DNA of 35,894 nucleotides from contig NZ_FUIC01000023.1 in NCBI RefSeq assembly GCF_900163695.1, positions 1 through 35,894 of the forward strand. The letters run 5' to 3'. The stretch's first letter is position 1. The number at the start of each line of letters is the position of its first letter. Positions 7,671-14,635 of this stretch are shown here, in pieces. Source of the DNA: Gulosibacter sp. 10 (GTDB taxonomy: Bacteria > Actinomycetota > Actinomycetes > Actinomycetales > Microbacteriaceae). The notes beneath the pieces are model-generated. The model saw only the letters and a list, made by a program, of their open reading frames with translations. It searched no databases and was not told where the DNA came from. The translations under genes were made by a program, and so were the position numbers.

Positions 7671-8419
7671 GCCTTGTTCCGCGTCCGGAGCAGGGCGAAG
7701 ATGGCGACCACCAGCCCGAGCCCGCCCAGGGCCAGCGAGGTGATCACCAGCGGACCGTTCGCCGTCGAGCCGCCGGCGGCTGCCGACGCATCCGGGGCCG
7801 TCGCGTCCTGTCCCTCGGCGTCCGCGGCCTCGTGCTCATGGTCGCCGGGGGCGACCACCTGCAGCTCGGGCGAGGGCAGCTCGAGTTCGTGGGGGTCCTG
7901 CCCCTCGGCCGCGATCTGCACCCAGGCCGACTCGCCCTCTTCGCAGGTCTGCACCGTGGGGAAGTGGAGCGTCGTGCCTGCGGCGTCCTCGGGAAGCTTG
8001 ACCGAGAGTTCGAAGGTGTCGCGCTGATCTGCGGGTAGCGGCGTATCCGTGCGGTACACCACCTCGGAGACCTGCTCGGTCACCTCATTGCCGTGGCTAT
8101 CCTCCACCGGCGTCTCCAACGCCTGGTGCACCGTCTCGACCGAGTAGAGCGGATTCCGCGTTGGGGTGACGGATGAGATCTCCTCAGGGATCTGGATCGA
8201 CACCGAGGTGGTCGGCGATTCGCCGCAGCCATGCGGCACGCTGAACGTCAGCACCGCGTAGGCTCCCGCCTCGGCGGTATCGGCGGCCACGGTGACGTGC
8301 GCGCTCGCGGCTCCCGCGCCGCCGAGCATCAGCGCCGCAGAGCCCAGCGTCACGGCGGCGCCCATGAGCAGCGAGCGCTTCGCGCCCGACCGACCGCGGG
8401 CTGTGGTGGTGTTCGTCAT
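7667..8419 (-). CDS. YcnI-family (DUF1775) secreted copper-binding protein
   Basis: 250-aa exported, membrane-anchored protein. A signal peptide (residues ~14-40, ending GAASA) is followed immediately by His41 of HVTVAADTAEAG; in YcnI this N-terminal histidine binds Cu(II). A conserved VPHGCGESPTTSVSIQIPE segment follows at ~61-80. The C-terminus has an acidic linker with a short HEHE-like stretch, then one membrane helix (~224-244) and a basic tail. I chose the ATG at 8419 rather than the longer ORF to 8461 because AGAGGAAAG precedes it and the signal peptide then has normal length. Operon: DUF5134, YcnI, CopC-CopD, a common actinobacterial copper arrangement. Role: copper storage or delivery at the cell surface. 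Confidence 0.9.
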   Translation of the reverse strand: MTNTTTARGRSGAKRSLLMGAAVTLGSAALMLGGAGAASAHVTVAADTAEAGAYAVLTFSVPHGCGESPTTSVSIQIPEEISSVTPTRNPLYSVETVHQALETPVEDSHGNEVTEQVSEVVYRTDTPLPADQRDTFELSVKLPEDAAGTTLHFPTVQTCEEGESAWVQIAAEGQDPHELELPSPELQVVAPGDHEHEAADAEGQDATAPDASAAAGGSTANGPLVITSLALGGLGLVVAIFALLRTRNKA

Positions 8420-8465
8420 CTTTCCTCTTTTCCTCTCCAACGGATATGCCGCGCGGCGCACGGCA

Positions 8466-9059
8466 TCACTGCACGAGCATGGGCAGGCACATCGCCGCCA
8501 TGCTCAGGCACATCACGGCGCCGGATGCCATATCCCCGGTGTGTCCGAGCCAGGCCTTTCCCGCGCCGCGCACGCAGTCCGCGAACTCGACCACGAAGAT
8601 CACCCCGGACACCAGCAGCGCGACGACGACCACCACTCCGGTCAGCGCCGCGAGTACCGACATCGATCCGTGGTCGTGCCCGCCCTGCGAGGGCTGCGAG
8701 CCGCTCATGACCACGACCATCCACACCATCGCCAGCATCATGGCCACATGCGCGGCCTGATGCGCGGCGCCGTGCCCGCCGAATATGCGTCGTGGCAGCC
8801 TGCCGCCTGCCTGCAGCACGAACATGCCGAGGAACCAGAGCGTCGCGACCGAGAAGAACAGCGTCTGCGGCGAACCCGGCAGGTCCATCCACCAGGGCCA
8901 GGACATCATGGCCATATCGGCGGCCATGACGCCGTGAAGCGCGTGGCCGATAGTCTGGACGGGCTTCGCTCGGTCGACGAACGCCCGAACCGCGGAGTAG
9001 CCGAGCAGCAGCACGAAGACCAGGGTGAAGCCCCACTGCGCAACCGGATGCTCGAACAC
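8466..9059 (-). CDS. DUF5134 membrane protein of the copper operon
   Basis: 197-aa polytopic membrane protein with about five hydrophobic segments (residues ~8-26, 40-60, 63-83, 96-116, 133-160, the last followed by another at ~175-195). It contains clusters of His and Met residues (HGAAHQAAHVAMM at ~98-110 and a GGHDHGSM loop near 128-135) that suit copper binding. It matches my memory of DUF5134 proteins, whose biochemical function is unknown. GTG start at 9059 with GAGGGGGG just upstream. First gene of the minus copper operon; a GATAAT -10-like box lies at 9071-9076 next to the BlaI-type dyad at 9078-9090. Name is confident by context, function is inference. Confidence 0.75.
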   Translation of the reverse strand: MFEHPVAQWGFTLVFVLLLGYSAVRAFVDRAKPVQTIGHALHGVMAADMAMMSWPWWMDLPGSPQTLFFSVATLWFLGMFVLQAGGRLPRRIFGGHGAAHQAAHVAMMLAMVWMVVVMSGSQPSQGGHDHGSMSVLAALTGVVVVVALLVSGVIFVVEFADCVRGAGKAWLGHTGDMASGAVMCLSMAAMCLPMLVQ

Positions 9060-9171
9060 GGCCCCCCTCGATTATCTCTACATGATGTAGTAGTAACACT
9101 ACTCGCCACGAGTCGAGGATGCAATCTACAAGATGTAGAGTTAGTAGCATTCATCGGAATCGGGAGGAACC
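9060..9171. promoter_or_regulatory. Shared copper promoter region with BlaI/CopY-type operators
   Basis: The region separates two divergent copper operons. It contains CTACA-TGA-TGTAG (9078-9090) and TCTACA-AGA-TGTAGA (9125-9139), both perfect palindromes with the TACA/TGTA core recognised by BlaI/MecI/CopY repressors. A third perfect dyad, AGTAGT-AAC-ACTACT (9089-9103), overlaps the first by two bases. A GATAAT box on the minus strand (9071-9076) directly adjoins dyad 1. A TAGCAT box on the plus strand (9145-9150) directly follows dyad 2. Both dyads are therefore placed where bound repressor would block RNA polymerase. Confidence 0.75.
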
Positions 9172-9399
9172 ATGGACGACACCGCGCTTCTCGTCGACGG
9201 AATGACCTGCGTGCACTGCGAGCGAGCCGTGACCGCCGAACTGGAGCGACTCCCGCAGGTCGAGGGCGTCGAGGCCGACGCCACCAGCGGCCGTGTGCGC
9301 GTTCTGCACTCCGCACCGCTGAACCCGGCCGTCGTGGCCGAGGCGATCGCGGACGCGGGGTACACGCTGCGCAGCTCCGCCGAGCGACCCCGGGGCTAG
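9172..9399 (+). CDS. copZ: CopZ-like copper chaperone (HMA domain)
   Basis: 75-aa cytoplasmic metallochaperone consisting of one heavy-metal-associated ferredoxin-like domain. The metal site is GMTCVHC, Cys13 and Cys16. The length and the GYTL end of the fold are normal. GGGAGGAACC precedes the ATG. First gene of the plus-strand copper operon; it should hand Cu+ to the ATPase two genes downstream, whose own N-terminal HMA domain has MTCAAC. Regulated by the dyads at 9078-9139. Its TAG stop codon is the first three bases of a TAGCCT box 7 nt before the next gene's ATG. Confidence 0.92.
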   Translation: MDDTALLVDGMTCVHCERAVTAELERLPQVEGVEADATSGRVRVLHSAPLNPAVVAEAIADAGYTLRSSAERPRG

Positions 9400-9402
9400 C
9401 CT
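9397..9402 (+). promoter_or_regulatory. Possible internal leaderless promoter (-10 TAGCCT)
   Basis: TAGCCT (TANNNT type) is followed by exactly 7 nt and then the ATG at 9410, and no Shine-Dalgarno sequence is visible. The TAG is also the copZ stop codon. The spacing would place transcription initiation at or one base before the ATG. This would let the CopD-CtaG and ATPase genes be expressed apart from copZ. A chance match is possible. Confidence 0.35.
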
Positions 9403-9409
9403 CCTACCC

Positions 9410-11539
9410 ATGCCCTCGCCCGCCCCGAAAACACCACCGCACCCCGATCCTCCGGTCCTCCCCTCATTTCGGCCCTCCGCGACCGGGCTCGCGGCCGTGG
9501 CGATCACGATCGCCATCGCCGTCCCGGTGACCACCACCGTGCTGCTCGGCGCGGCCCCCTATACCGCGCTTCACCAGGGATTTCCGGGACTCGACACGGG
9601 GGTGCTCACCTCGATCCTGCTCGCCGGCGCCGACCTGGGCTCACTCGCCACCGTGGGCGCACTCATCTGGCTGCTCTTCCTCCGCGACGCCTCGCGGCGC
9701 CGTGCGCAGCTCGTCGATGACGCGTTCGAGATCACCATCCTCCAGGCTGCTGCAGTGCTCTGGTCCACCTGCGCGGGAGGCTCGATCATCCTCGAAGCCT
9801 TCGACTCCACCGGGCAGTCGCTGTCGGGGAGCGCGCAGCCCCAGGATTTCGCCTTCCTCTACGCCACAGCCACCGCGCCGCGCGCCTGGACGGTGAGCTT
9901 CATCGCCTCGCTCGCCGCGCTGGTGGCCGCATTCTTCGCACGCCGCTGGACGGGTATGCTCATCCCACTCTGGGCCTCAGCGTTCGGTATTCTCGCCCCG
10001 GTGGTCACCGGGCAGGTGCTGGTGGGGCCGGAGCACGACTTCGGCAGCGATGCGGCGATCGTGCAGACCGTCGCGGCGCATGCCCTCCTGGGCCCGCTGC
10101 TGGTCGCCTTCCTCCGGGTGCTCTCGGGTCGGCTGATCCCGCCTCCTACGCTTCGACGGATCTTCACGATCGCCGTGGTGGCGCTGCCGGCTCTGATCCT
10201 CTCCGAACCTGTCATCGCCTGGTTCAAACTGTCGGGGACGTCGGCGACCGAGTCCCTCACCGGCTGGTTCATCATCGCACGCTGCGCGCTCCTCGCGGTG
10301 CTGCTGGTGCTGGCGCTGATCGCCCTGCGGCTCTGGCGGCGCGCCGAGCTGCAGGCGCAGCACATCAACGCGCTGCTGCCGAGCGCGCTGGTCGTGATCG
10401 CCGGTTGGGTCGGCGTCGGCGCCGCGATGACCCGCCAACCGCCGCCGCAGTACTTCGTACCCACCAGCATTTCGCAGGTGTTCATGGGCTTCGAGGTGCA
10501 CGACCCTCCGACCTTCGACGTGCTCTTCGGCCAGTGGCGGCCGAACCTGCTCTTCCTCACCATCTCGCTCGCCGCGATCGCGGTGTACCTGCTCGCCGTC
10601 CGCGTGCTGCGCCGCCGCGGCGACCAGTGGCCAATAGGCCGGACTATCTCCTGGGTACTGGGCTGGGCGGTCGTCGTCTTCGCCACCAGCTCCGGCTTCG
10701 GCAAGTACTCCGCTCCGGATTTCGGCATCCACATGGTCGTGCACATGTCGCTGAACATGCTCGCCCCGGGGTTCCTCGTACTGGGCGGGTTCATCACGCT
10801 GCTGCTGCGCGCGAGCAGCTCGCGCAGCAACGGGCCGTCAGGGCTCCACGACTGGGTGACCTGGGTGCTGCACTGGCCCGTGCTCAGGGTCCTCTACAAC
10901 CCGCTGCTCGTGTTCGTGCTCTTCGTGGGTTCCTACTACGGCCTCTACCTCACCGGCATCTTCGGCGAGGCGATGCGGTTCCATTGGGCGCACCAGTTCA
11001 TGAACATGCATTTCCTCATCGTCGGCTACCTCTACTACGGGCTCATCATCGGCGTGGACCGTCCACCGCGCCCGCTGCCGCATATCGGCAAGCTCGGCTT
11101 CGCCCTCGCCGCGATGCCGTTCCACGCGTTCTTCGGCATCATCCTCATGACCAGTGCAGAGACCGACATCATTGCGGAGACCTTCTACCGCTATCTGGAT
11201 CTGCCGTGGGCTGATCTGCCGGCCCAGCAGTACGTCGGCGGGGGCGTGGCCTGGGCCGGCGGCGAGATCCCCCTGCTCATCGTCGTGGTCACCCTGGTCA
11301 TCCAGTGGGGCAAGCAGGATGCGAAGGACGCACGCCGGAAGGACCGACATTTCGACACCGGGCGGGATGACGAATTCGTCGCCTACAACCAGATGCTCGC
11401 GCGCCTGGCCGAACGCTCCAACCCCACCCCCGAGCCCGACCGCGACAGTGCTGAGACCGGCCGCGACACCGCTGAATCCAGCCCCGACGCAACTGGGCCG
11501 AGAACCCGCCACAACGCCCCGAAGGATGCCTCCCGATGA
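9410..11539 (+). CDS. Fused CopD / cytochrome c oxidase assembly (CtaG-type) membrane protein
   Basis: 709-aa polytopic membrane protein. After a short proline-rich tail, the N-terminal half (~20-340) has about nine hydrophobic helices of the CopD copper-transfer type. The C-terminal half (~370-640) matches the Caa3_CtaG family: HMVVHMSLNMLAPGF, WAHQFMNMHFLIVGYLYYG and MPFHAFFGIILM carry the conserved membrane His/Met residues thought to bind copper. A charged, disordered cytoplasmic tail of ~70 residues ends it. This two-domain arrangement is usual in actinobacteria. It may import copper and deliver it toward oxidase maturation. The stop overlaps the ATPase start by four bases (ATGA). Confidence 0.88.
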   Translation: MPSPAPKTPPHPDPPVLPSFRPSATGLAAVAITIAIAVPVTTTVLLGAAPYTALHQGFPGLDTGVLTSILLAGADLGSLATVGALIWLLFLRDASRRRAQLVDDAFEITILQAAAVLWSTCAGGSIILEAFDSTGQSLSGSAQPQDFAFLYATATAPRAWTVSFIASLAALVAAFFARRWTGMLIPLWASAFGILAPVVTGQVLVGPEHDFGSDAAIVQTVAAHALLGPLLVAFLRVLSGRLIPPPTLRRIFTIAVVALPALILSEPVIAWFKLSGTSATESLTGWFIIARCALLAVLLVLALIALRLWRRAELQAQHINALLPSALVVIAGWVGVGAAMTRQPPPQYFVPTSISQVFMGFEVHDPPTFDVLFGQWRPNLLFLTISLAAIAVYLLAVRVLRRRGDQWPIGRTISWVLGWAVVVFATSSGFGKYSAPDFGIHMVVHMSLNMLAPGFLVLGGFITLLLRASSSRSNGPSGLHDWVTWVLHWPVLRVLYNPLLVFVLFVGSYYGLYLTGIFGEAMRFHWAHQFMNMHFLIVGYLYYGLIIGVDRPPRPLPHIGKLGFALAAMPFHAFFGIILMTSAETDIIAETFYRYLDLPWADLPAQQYVGGGVAWAGGEIPLLIVVVTLVIQWGKQDAKDARRKDRHFDTGRDDEFVAYNQMLARLAERSNPTPEPDRDSAETGRDTAESSPDATGPRTRHNAPKDASR

Positions 11540-13791
11540 CCGCCACCACCTCCCCAGTCGAGTCGATCGAGCTCGACGTCTCGGGTATGACCTGCGCCGC
11601 TTGCGCGGGCAGGGTCGAACGAGCGCTGAACAAACTCGATGGCGTCGAGGCGACGGTCAACTACGCGACCGAGCGGGCGCTCGTGAGCGGCCTCGGCCCG
11701 AAGCAGGCCCATCTGGCCCTCGCGCAGGTCGAGCGAGCGGGCTATGGCGCGCATCTGCGCGATGGCTCGGACGATGCGTGGTCGGCCCGTGCCACCGAGA
11801 TTCGAATCGGGTCCTTGCGGCGGCGGCTCGCCGTCGCGGCGCTGCTCACGATTCCGCTGATGGACATCACCATCGTCCTCGCACTCGTCCCCGAATGGCG
11901 GTTCCCCGGGTGGGAATGGATCTGCCTGCTCATCGCATTGCCGATCGTGGCCTGGGCCGCCTGGCCATTCCACCGGGCCACCTTCCGGAATCTCCGGCAC
12001 GGGCTCGTGAGCATGGACACCTTGGTCTCGCTGGGGATCATCGCGTCCTTCGGCTGGTCCGCCGCCAGCCTGCTCTTCGGCCCGGGAACGGCCTCCGGGC
12101 CGACGTACTGGATCGGATTCGGCCTGGCCCCCGACGGCGCGAACTCCCTGTATCTCGATGTAGCCGCGGGCATGACCACCTTCCAGCTGGCGGGACGGTA
12201 CTTCGAGACGCGCTCCCGCCGCAGAGCCGGCGATGTGCTCGGCGCGCTCAACGAGCTCGCGGCCACGCACGTCCGCGTGCTGCGCGACGGCGCCGAGACC
12301 GTCGAGCCGGTCGCGAAGCTGCAGGTGGGCGACGTATTCGTCACCCTTCCCGGAGAGACCATCCCTGCCGACGGCACGATCCTTCAGGGCACCGCCGCGA
12401 TCGATACGAGCGCGATGACCGGCGAACCAGCGCCCGTAGCGGTATCACCGGGCGGCGAGGTCACGGGAGGAACCATCTGCACCGACGGCAGGCTCGAGGT
12501 GACGGCCACCTCCGTGGGCGCACACACCCAACTGGCGCAGATGGCCGTACTGACGGAGCAAGCGCAGGCGCGCAAGGCCGGCGTGCAGAAGCTCGTCGAC
12601 CGTATCGTCACCTGGTTCGTCCCCGCCGTGATCGCACTGTCGATCGCGGTCGGCACGGTCTGGGCGATCACCGGAGCACCTGCGGAACAGGCCTTCGGCA
12701 TCGGCGTGAGCGTACTGATCATCGCCTGCCCCTGCGCGCTCGGGCTGGCCACGCCCACCGCGCTGATGGTCGGGATCGGCCGGGCGGCCACGCTGGGCAT
12801 CCTCATCAAGGGCCACGACGCCCTCGAAGCCTCGGGAGGGATCACGACCGTGGTCCTCGACAAGACCGGAACGCTCACCACCGGCACGATGACCGTGGTG
12901 ACGGTCACGCCGATCGGCGTGACCCGGACCGAACTGCTGCACCTCGCCGGGTCGGTGGAACGCGGCTCGGAGCACGCCATCGCCCGCGCCATCGAGGAGT
13001 CGGCCCGCAGGCAGACCACCGGGCTGCAGACGCCGGAGGACTTCAGCGCCCATCCGGGGCTGGGCGCCTCGGCGCGCATCGGGGCCAGTCGCGTGCTCAT
13101 CGGCAACGAAGCGCTCATGCACGAGCACGCCGTGGAGCTGGGGCCGGCGGCCCGGGAGGCATCCGAGACCGCCGATGAGAACGGCTACACCGCGGTATTC
13201 GTCGCGGAGGACGGCGAGCTCATCGGCGTGCTGACGCTCACCGACGCGATCAAGCCGAATGCCGAGCGCGCAGTATCCCTGCTCCAATCGCAAGGCCTCG
13301 AAACGGTGCTGCTCACCGGCGATAGCACTCCGGCCGCGCGCCGCGTGGCGGTCGCGCTGGGTATCGACCGGGTGCACGCGGGCGTGCTCCCCTCGCAGAA
13401 GGCGGAGGTGATCCGCGAGCTGCAGGGCCGGGGAGAGCAAGTCGCGATGGTCGGCGACGGCATCAACGACGCGGTCGCCCTCGCCACTGCGGATCTCGGC
13501 CTGGCCGTGGTCGCCGGCACCGATATCGCGCTCAAAGCTGCGGACATCATCCTCGTGCGCGATGATCTGCTCGTGATCCCGGATGCGATCGCCATCGCCA
13601 GGAAGACCCTGCGCACCATACGAACCAACCTGGTCTGGGCCTTCGGCTACAACGTCGCCGCGATCCCCCTCGCCGCCCTGGGACTGCTCAACCCCCTCAT
13701 CGCAGCCGGAGCGATGTCGCTCTCATCGATCTTCGTGGTCTACAACAGCCTTCGCATCCAGCGTGTCCGCGGGCTTTCCGAACGCCGCTGA
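11536..13791 (+). CDS. copA: Cu+-exporting P1B-type ATPase (CopA family)
   Basis: 751-aa copper pump that drives Cu+ out of the cytoplasm with ATP. Order of motifs: N-terminal HMA domain with Cys20 and Cys23 in MTCAAC; actuator TGEP at 295-298; membrane metal site CPC at 398-400; phosphorylation DKTGT with Asp442; hinge GDGIND at 640-645; last two helices with FGYN and MSLSSI, matching the Cu+ (P1B-1) selectivity pattern (YN and MxxSS). The nucleotide-binding HP dipeptide is altered: SEHA at 478-481 instead of SEHP. Coupled to the CtaG-like gene by ATGA overlap and downstream of the CopZ chaperone. Control by the BlaI-type dyads upstream of copZ is inferred. No strong terminator follows; the next gene converges. 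Confidence 0.95.
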   Translation: MTATTSPVESIELDVSGMTCAACAGRVERALNKLDGVEATVNYATERALVSGLGPKQAHLALAQVERAGYGAHLRDGSDDAWSARATEIRIGSLRRRLAVAALLTIPLMDITIVLALVPEWRFPGWEWICLLIALPIVAWAAWPFHRATFRNLRHGLVSMDTLVSLGIIASFGWSAASLLFGPGTASGPTYWIGFGLAPDGANSLYLDVAAGMTTFQLAGRYFETRSRRRAGDVLGALNELAATHVRVLRDGAETVEPVAKLQVGDVFVTLPGETIPADGTILQGTAAIDTSAMTGEPAPVAVSPGGEVTGGTICTDGRLEVTATSVGAHTQLAQMAVLTEQAQARKAGVQKLVDRIVTWFVPAVIALSIAVGTVWAITGAPAEQAFGIGVSVLIIACPCALGLATPTALMVGIGRAATLGILIKGHDALEASGGITTVVLDKTGTLTTGTMTVVTVTPIGVTRTELLHLAGSVERGSEHAIARAIEESARRQTTGLQTPEDFSAHPGLGASARIGASRVLIGNEALMHEHAVELGPAAREASETADENGYTAVFVAEDGELIGVLTLTDAIKPNAERAVSLLQSQGLETVLLTGDSTPAARRVAVALGIDRVHAGVLPSQKAEVIRELQGRGEQVAMVGDGINDAVALATADLGLAVVAGTDIALKAADIILVRDDLLVIPDAIAIARKTLRTIRTNLVWAFGYNVAAIPLAALGLLNPLIAAGAMSLSSIFVVYNSLRIQRVRGLSERR

Positions 13792-13975
13792 GACCCGCCT
13801 GCGTCGTCAGCTCGATGCAGTCGAGCGCTGGGTTCGCTGGTCGGCTCCGGCGCCGAGCAGGCCGGGCCTCGAACACCTGGCTCTACCTCGGGCAAGTCCT
13901 CCGCGCTGCACGATGCACGACAGGATTGCTCCATATCGTAGGCGTAGATCGGTGCATGGCGCCCGCAGCATGCCC
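13792..13975. other. Convergent intergenic spacer after copA
   Basis: This 184-bp gap separates copA from the convergent response-regulator gene. The only structure I can support is a weak hairpin GCTCGA-N5-TCGAGC (13810-13826), a possible terminator. No convincing small gene or RNA is seen. The base composition is more mixed than in the neighbouring two-component genes. Confidence 0.4.
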
Positions 13976-14635
13976 TCACGCATCCCGTGTCCGACCGCCG
14001 CCGAGGCCGGCATCCCGGGCCAGGAGCGCGGCCTGGGTGCGCGACTCGACGTCGAGCTTCATGAGCACGCGCGACACGTGCGACTTGGTGGTGCCGAGCG
14101 TGATGCCGAGGCGCCGCGCGATGTCGGTGTTCGAGGCGCCCCGGCCGATCTCGGCGAGGATCTCGGTCTCGCGCTCGGTGAGCCCCGCCGCCGTAACCTG
14201 CTCGCCCGCCCGCGGCGGCTCCTGCTCGGCCACCGCGCGGAGCACGCGGCGGGTGACCTGCGGGGCGACCACGCCCTCCCCCGCGGCCACGCGGCGGATC
14301 GCCTCGAGGATCTCGGGCGCGGAGGCGGTCTTGAGCAGGAATCCGTCCGCGCCGGCGCGGATGGCGGCGAACACCACCTCGTCCTCGTCATAGGTCGTGA
14401 GCACGAGCACTCGTACGCCCTCGGCCGCGAGCACCGTCGTGGCCGCGGCGCCGTCGGTGCCGGGCATGCGCATGTCCATGAGCACGACGTCCGGCTCGAG
14501 TGCGCGGACGTTACGGATCGCCGCCTCGCCGTCCGCGGCCTCGCCGACGACCTCGACGCCGTCGGCGTGATCGAGGATCATCCGCAGGCCCGCGCGGATG
14601 GCGGCGTGGTCGTCGGCGAGCAGCACTCGGATCAT
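13976..14635 (-). CDS. NarL/LuxR-type response regulator
   Basis: 219-aa cytoplasmic response regulator. The receiver domain (residues 1-120) has acidic pocket DD at 8-9, phosphoacceptor Asp54 in VLMDMRMPG and the conserved Lys in FLLK (~101). The LuxR-type helix-turn-helix occupies ~150-205 with LTERETEILAEIGRG and SNTDIARRLGI followed by TTKSHVSRVL. ATG at 14635 overlaps the kinase stop (ATGA), so the pair is co-translated. Kinase and regulator belong to the NarL/DesK-type class common in actinobacteria; targets are unknown. The nearby GAP protein and MFS exporter are candidates only by proximity. Confidence 0.92.
   Translation of the reverse strand: MIRVLLADDHAAIRAGLRMILDHADGVEVVGEAADGEAAIRNVRALEPDVVLMDMRMPGTDGAAATTVLAAEGVRVLVLTTYDEDEVVFAAIRAGADGFLLKTASAPEILEAIRRVAAGEGVVAPQVTRRVLRAVAEQEPPRAGEQVTAAGLTERETEILAEIGRGASNTDIARRLGITLGTTKSHVSRVLMKLDVESRTQAALLARDAGLGGGRTRDA

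Noticed and set aside
6030-8027. 665-codon plus-strand frame opposite CopC-CopD and YcnI genes
   Set aside because: Shadow composition, no motif, spans an operon junction on the other strand.
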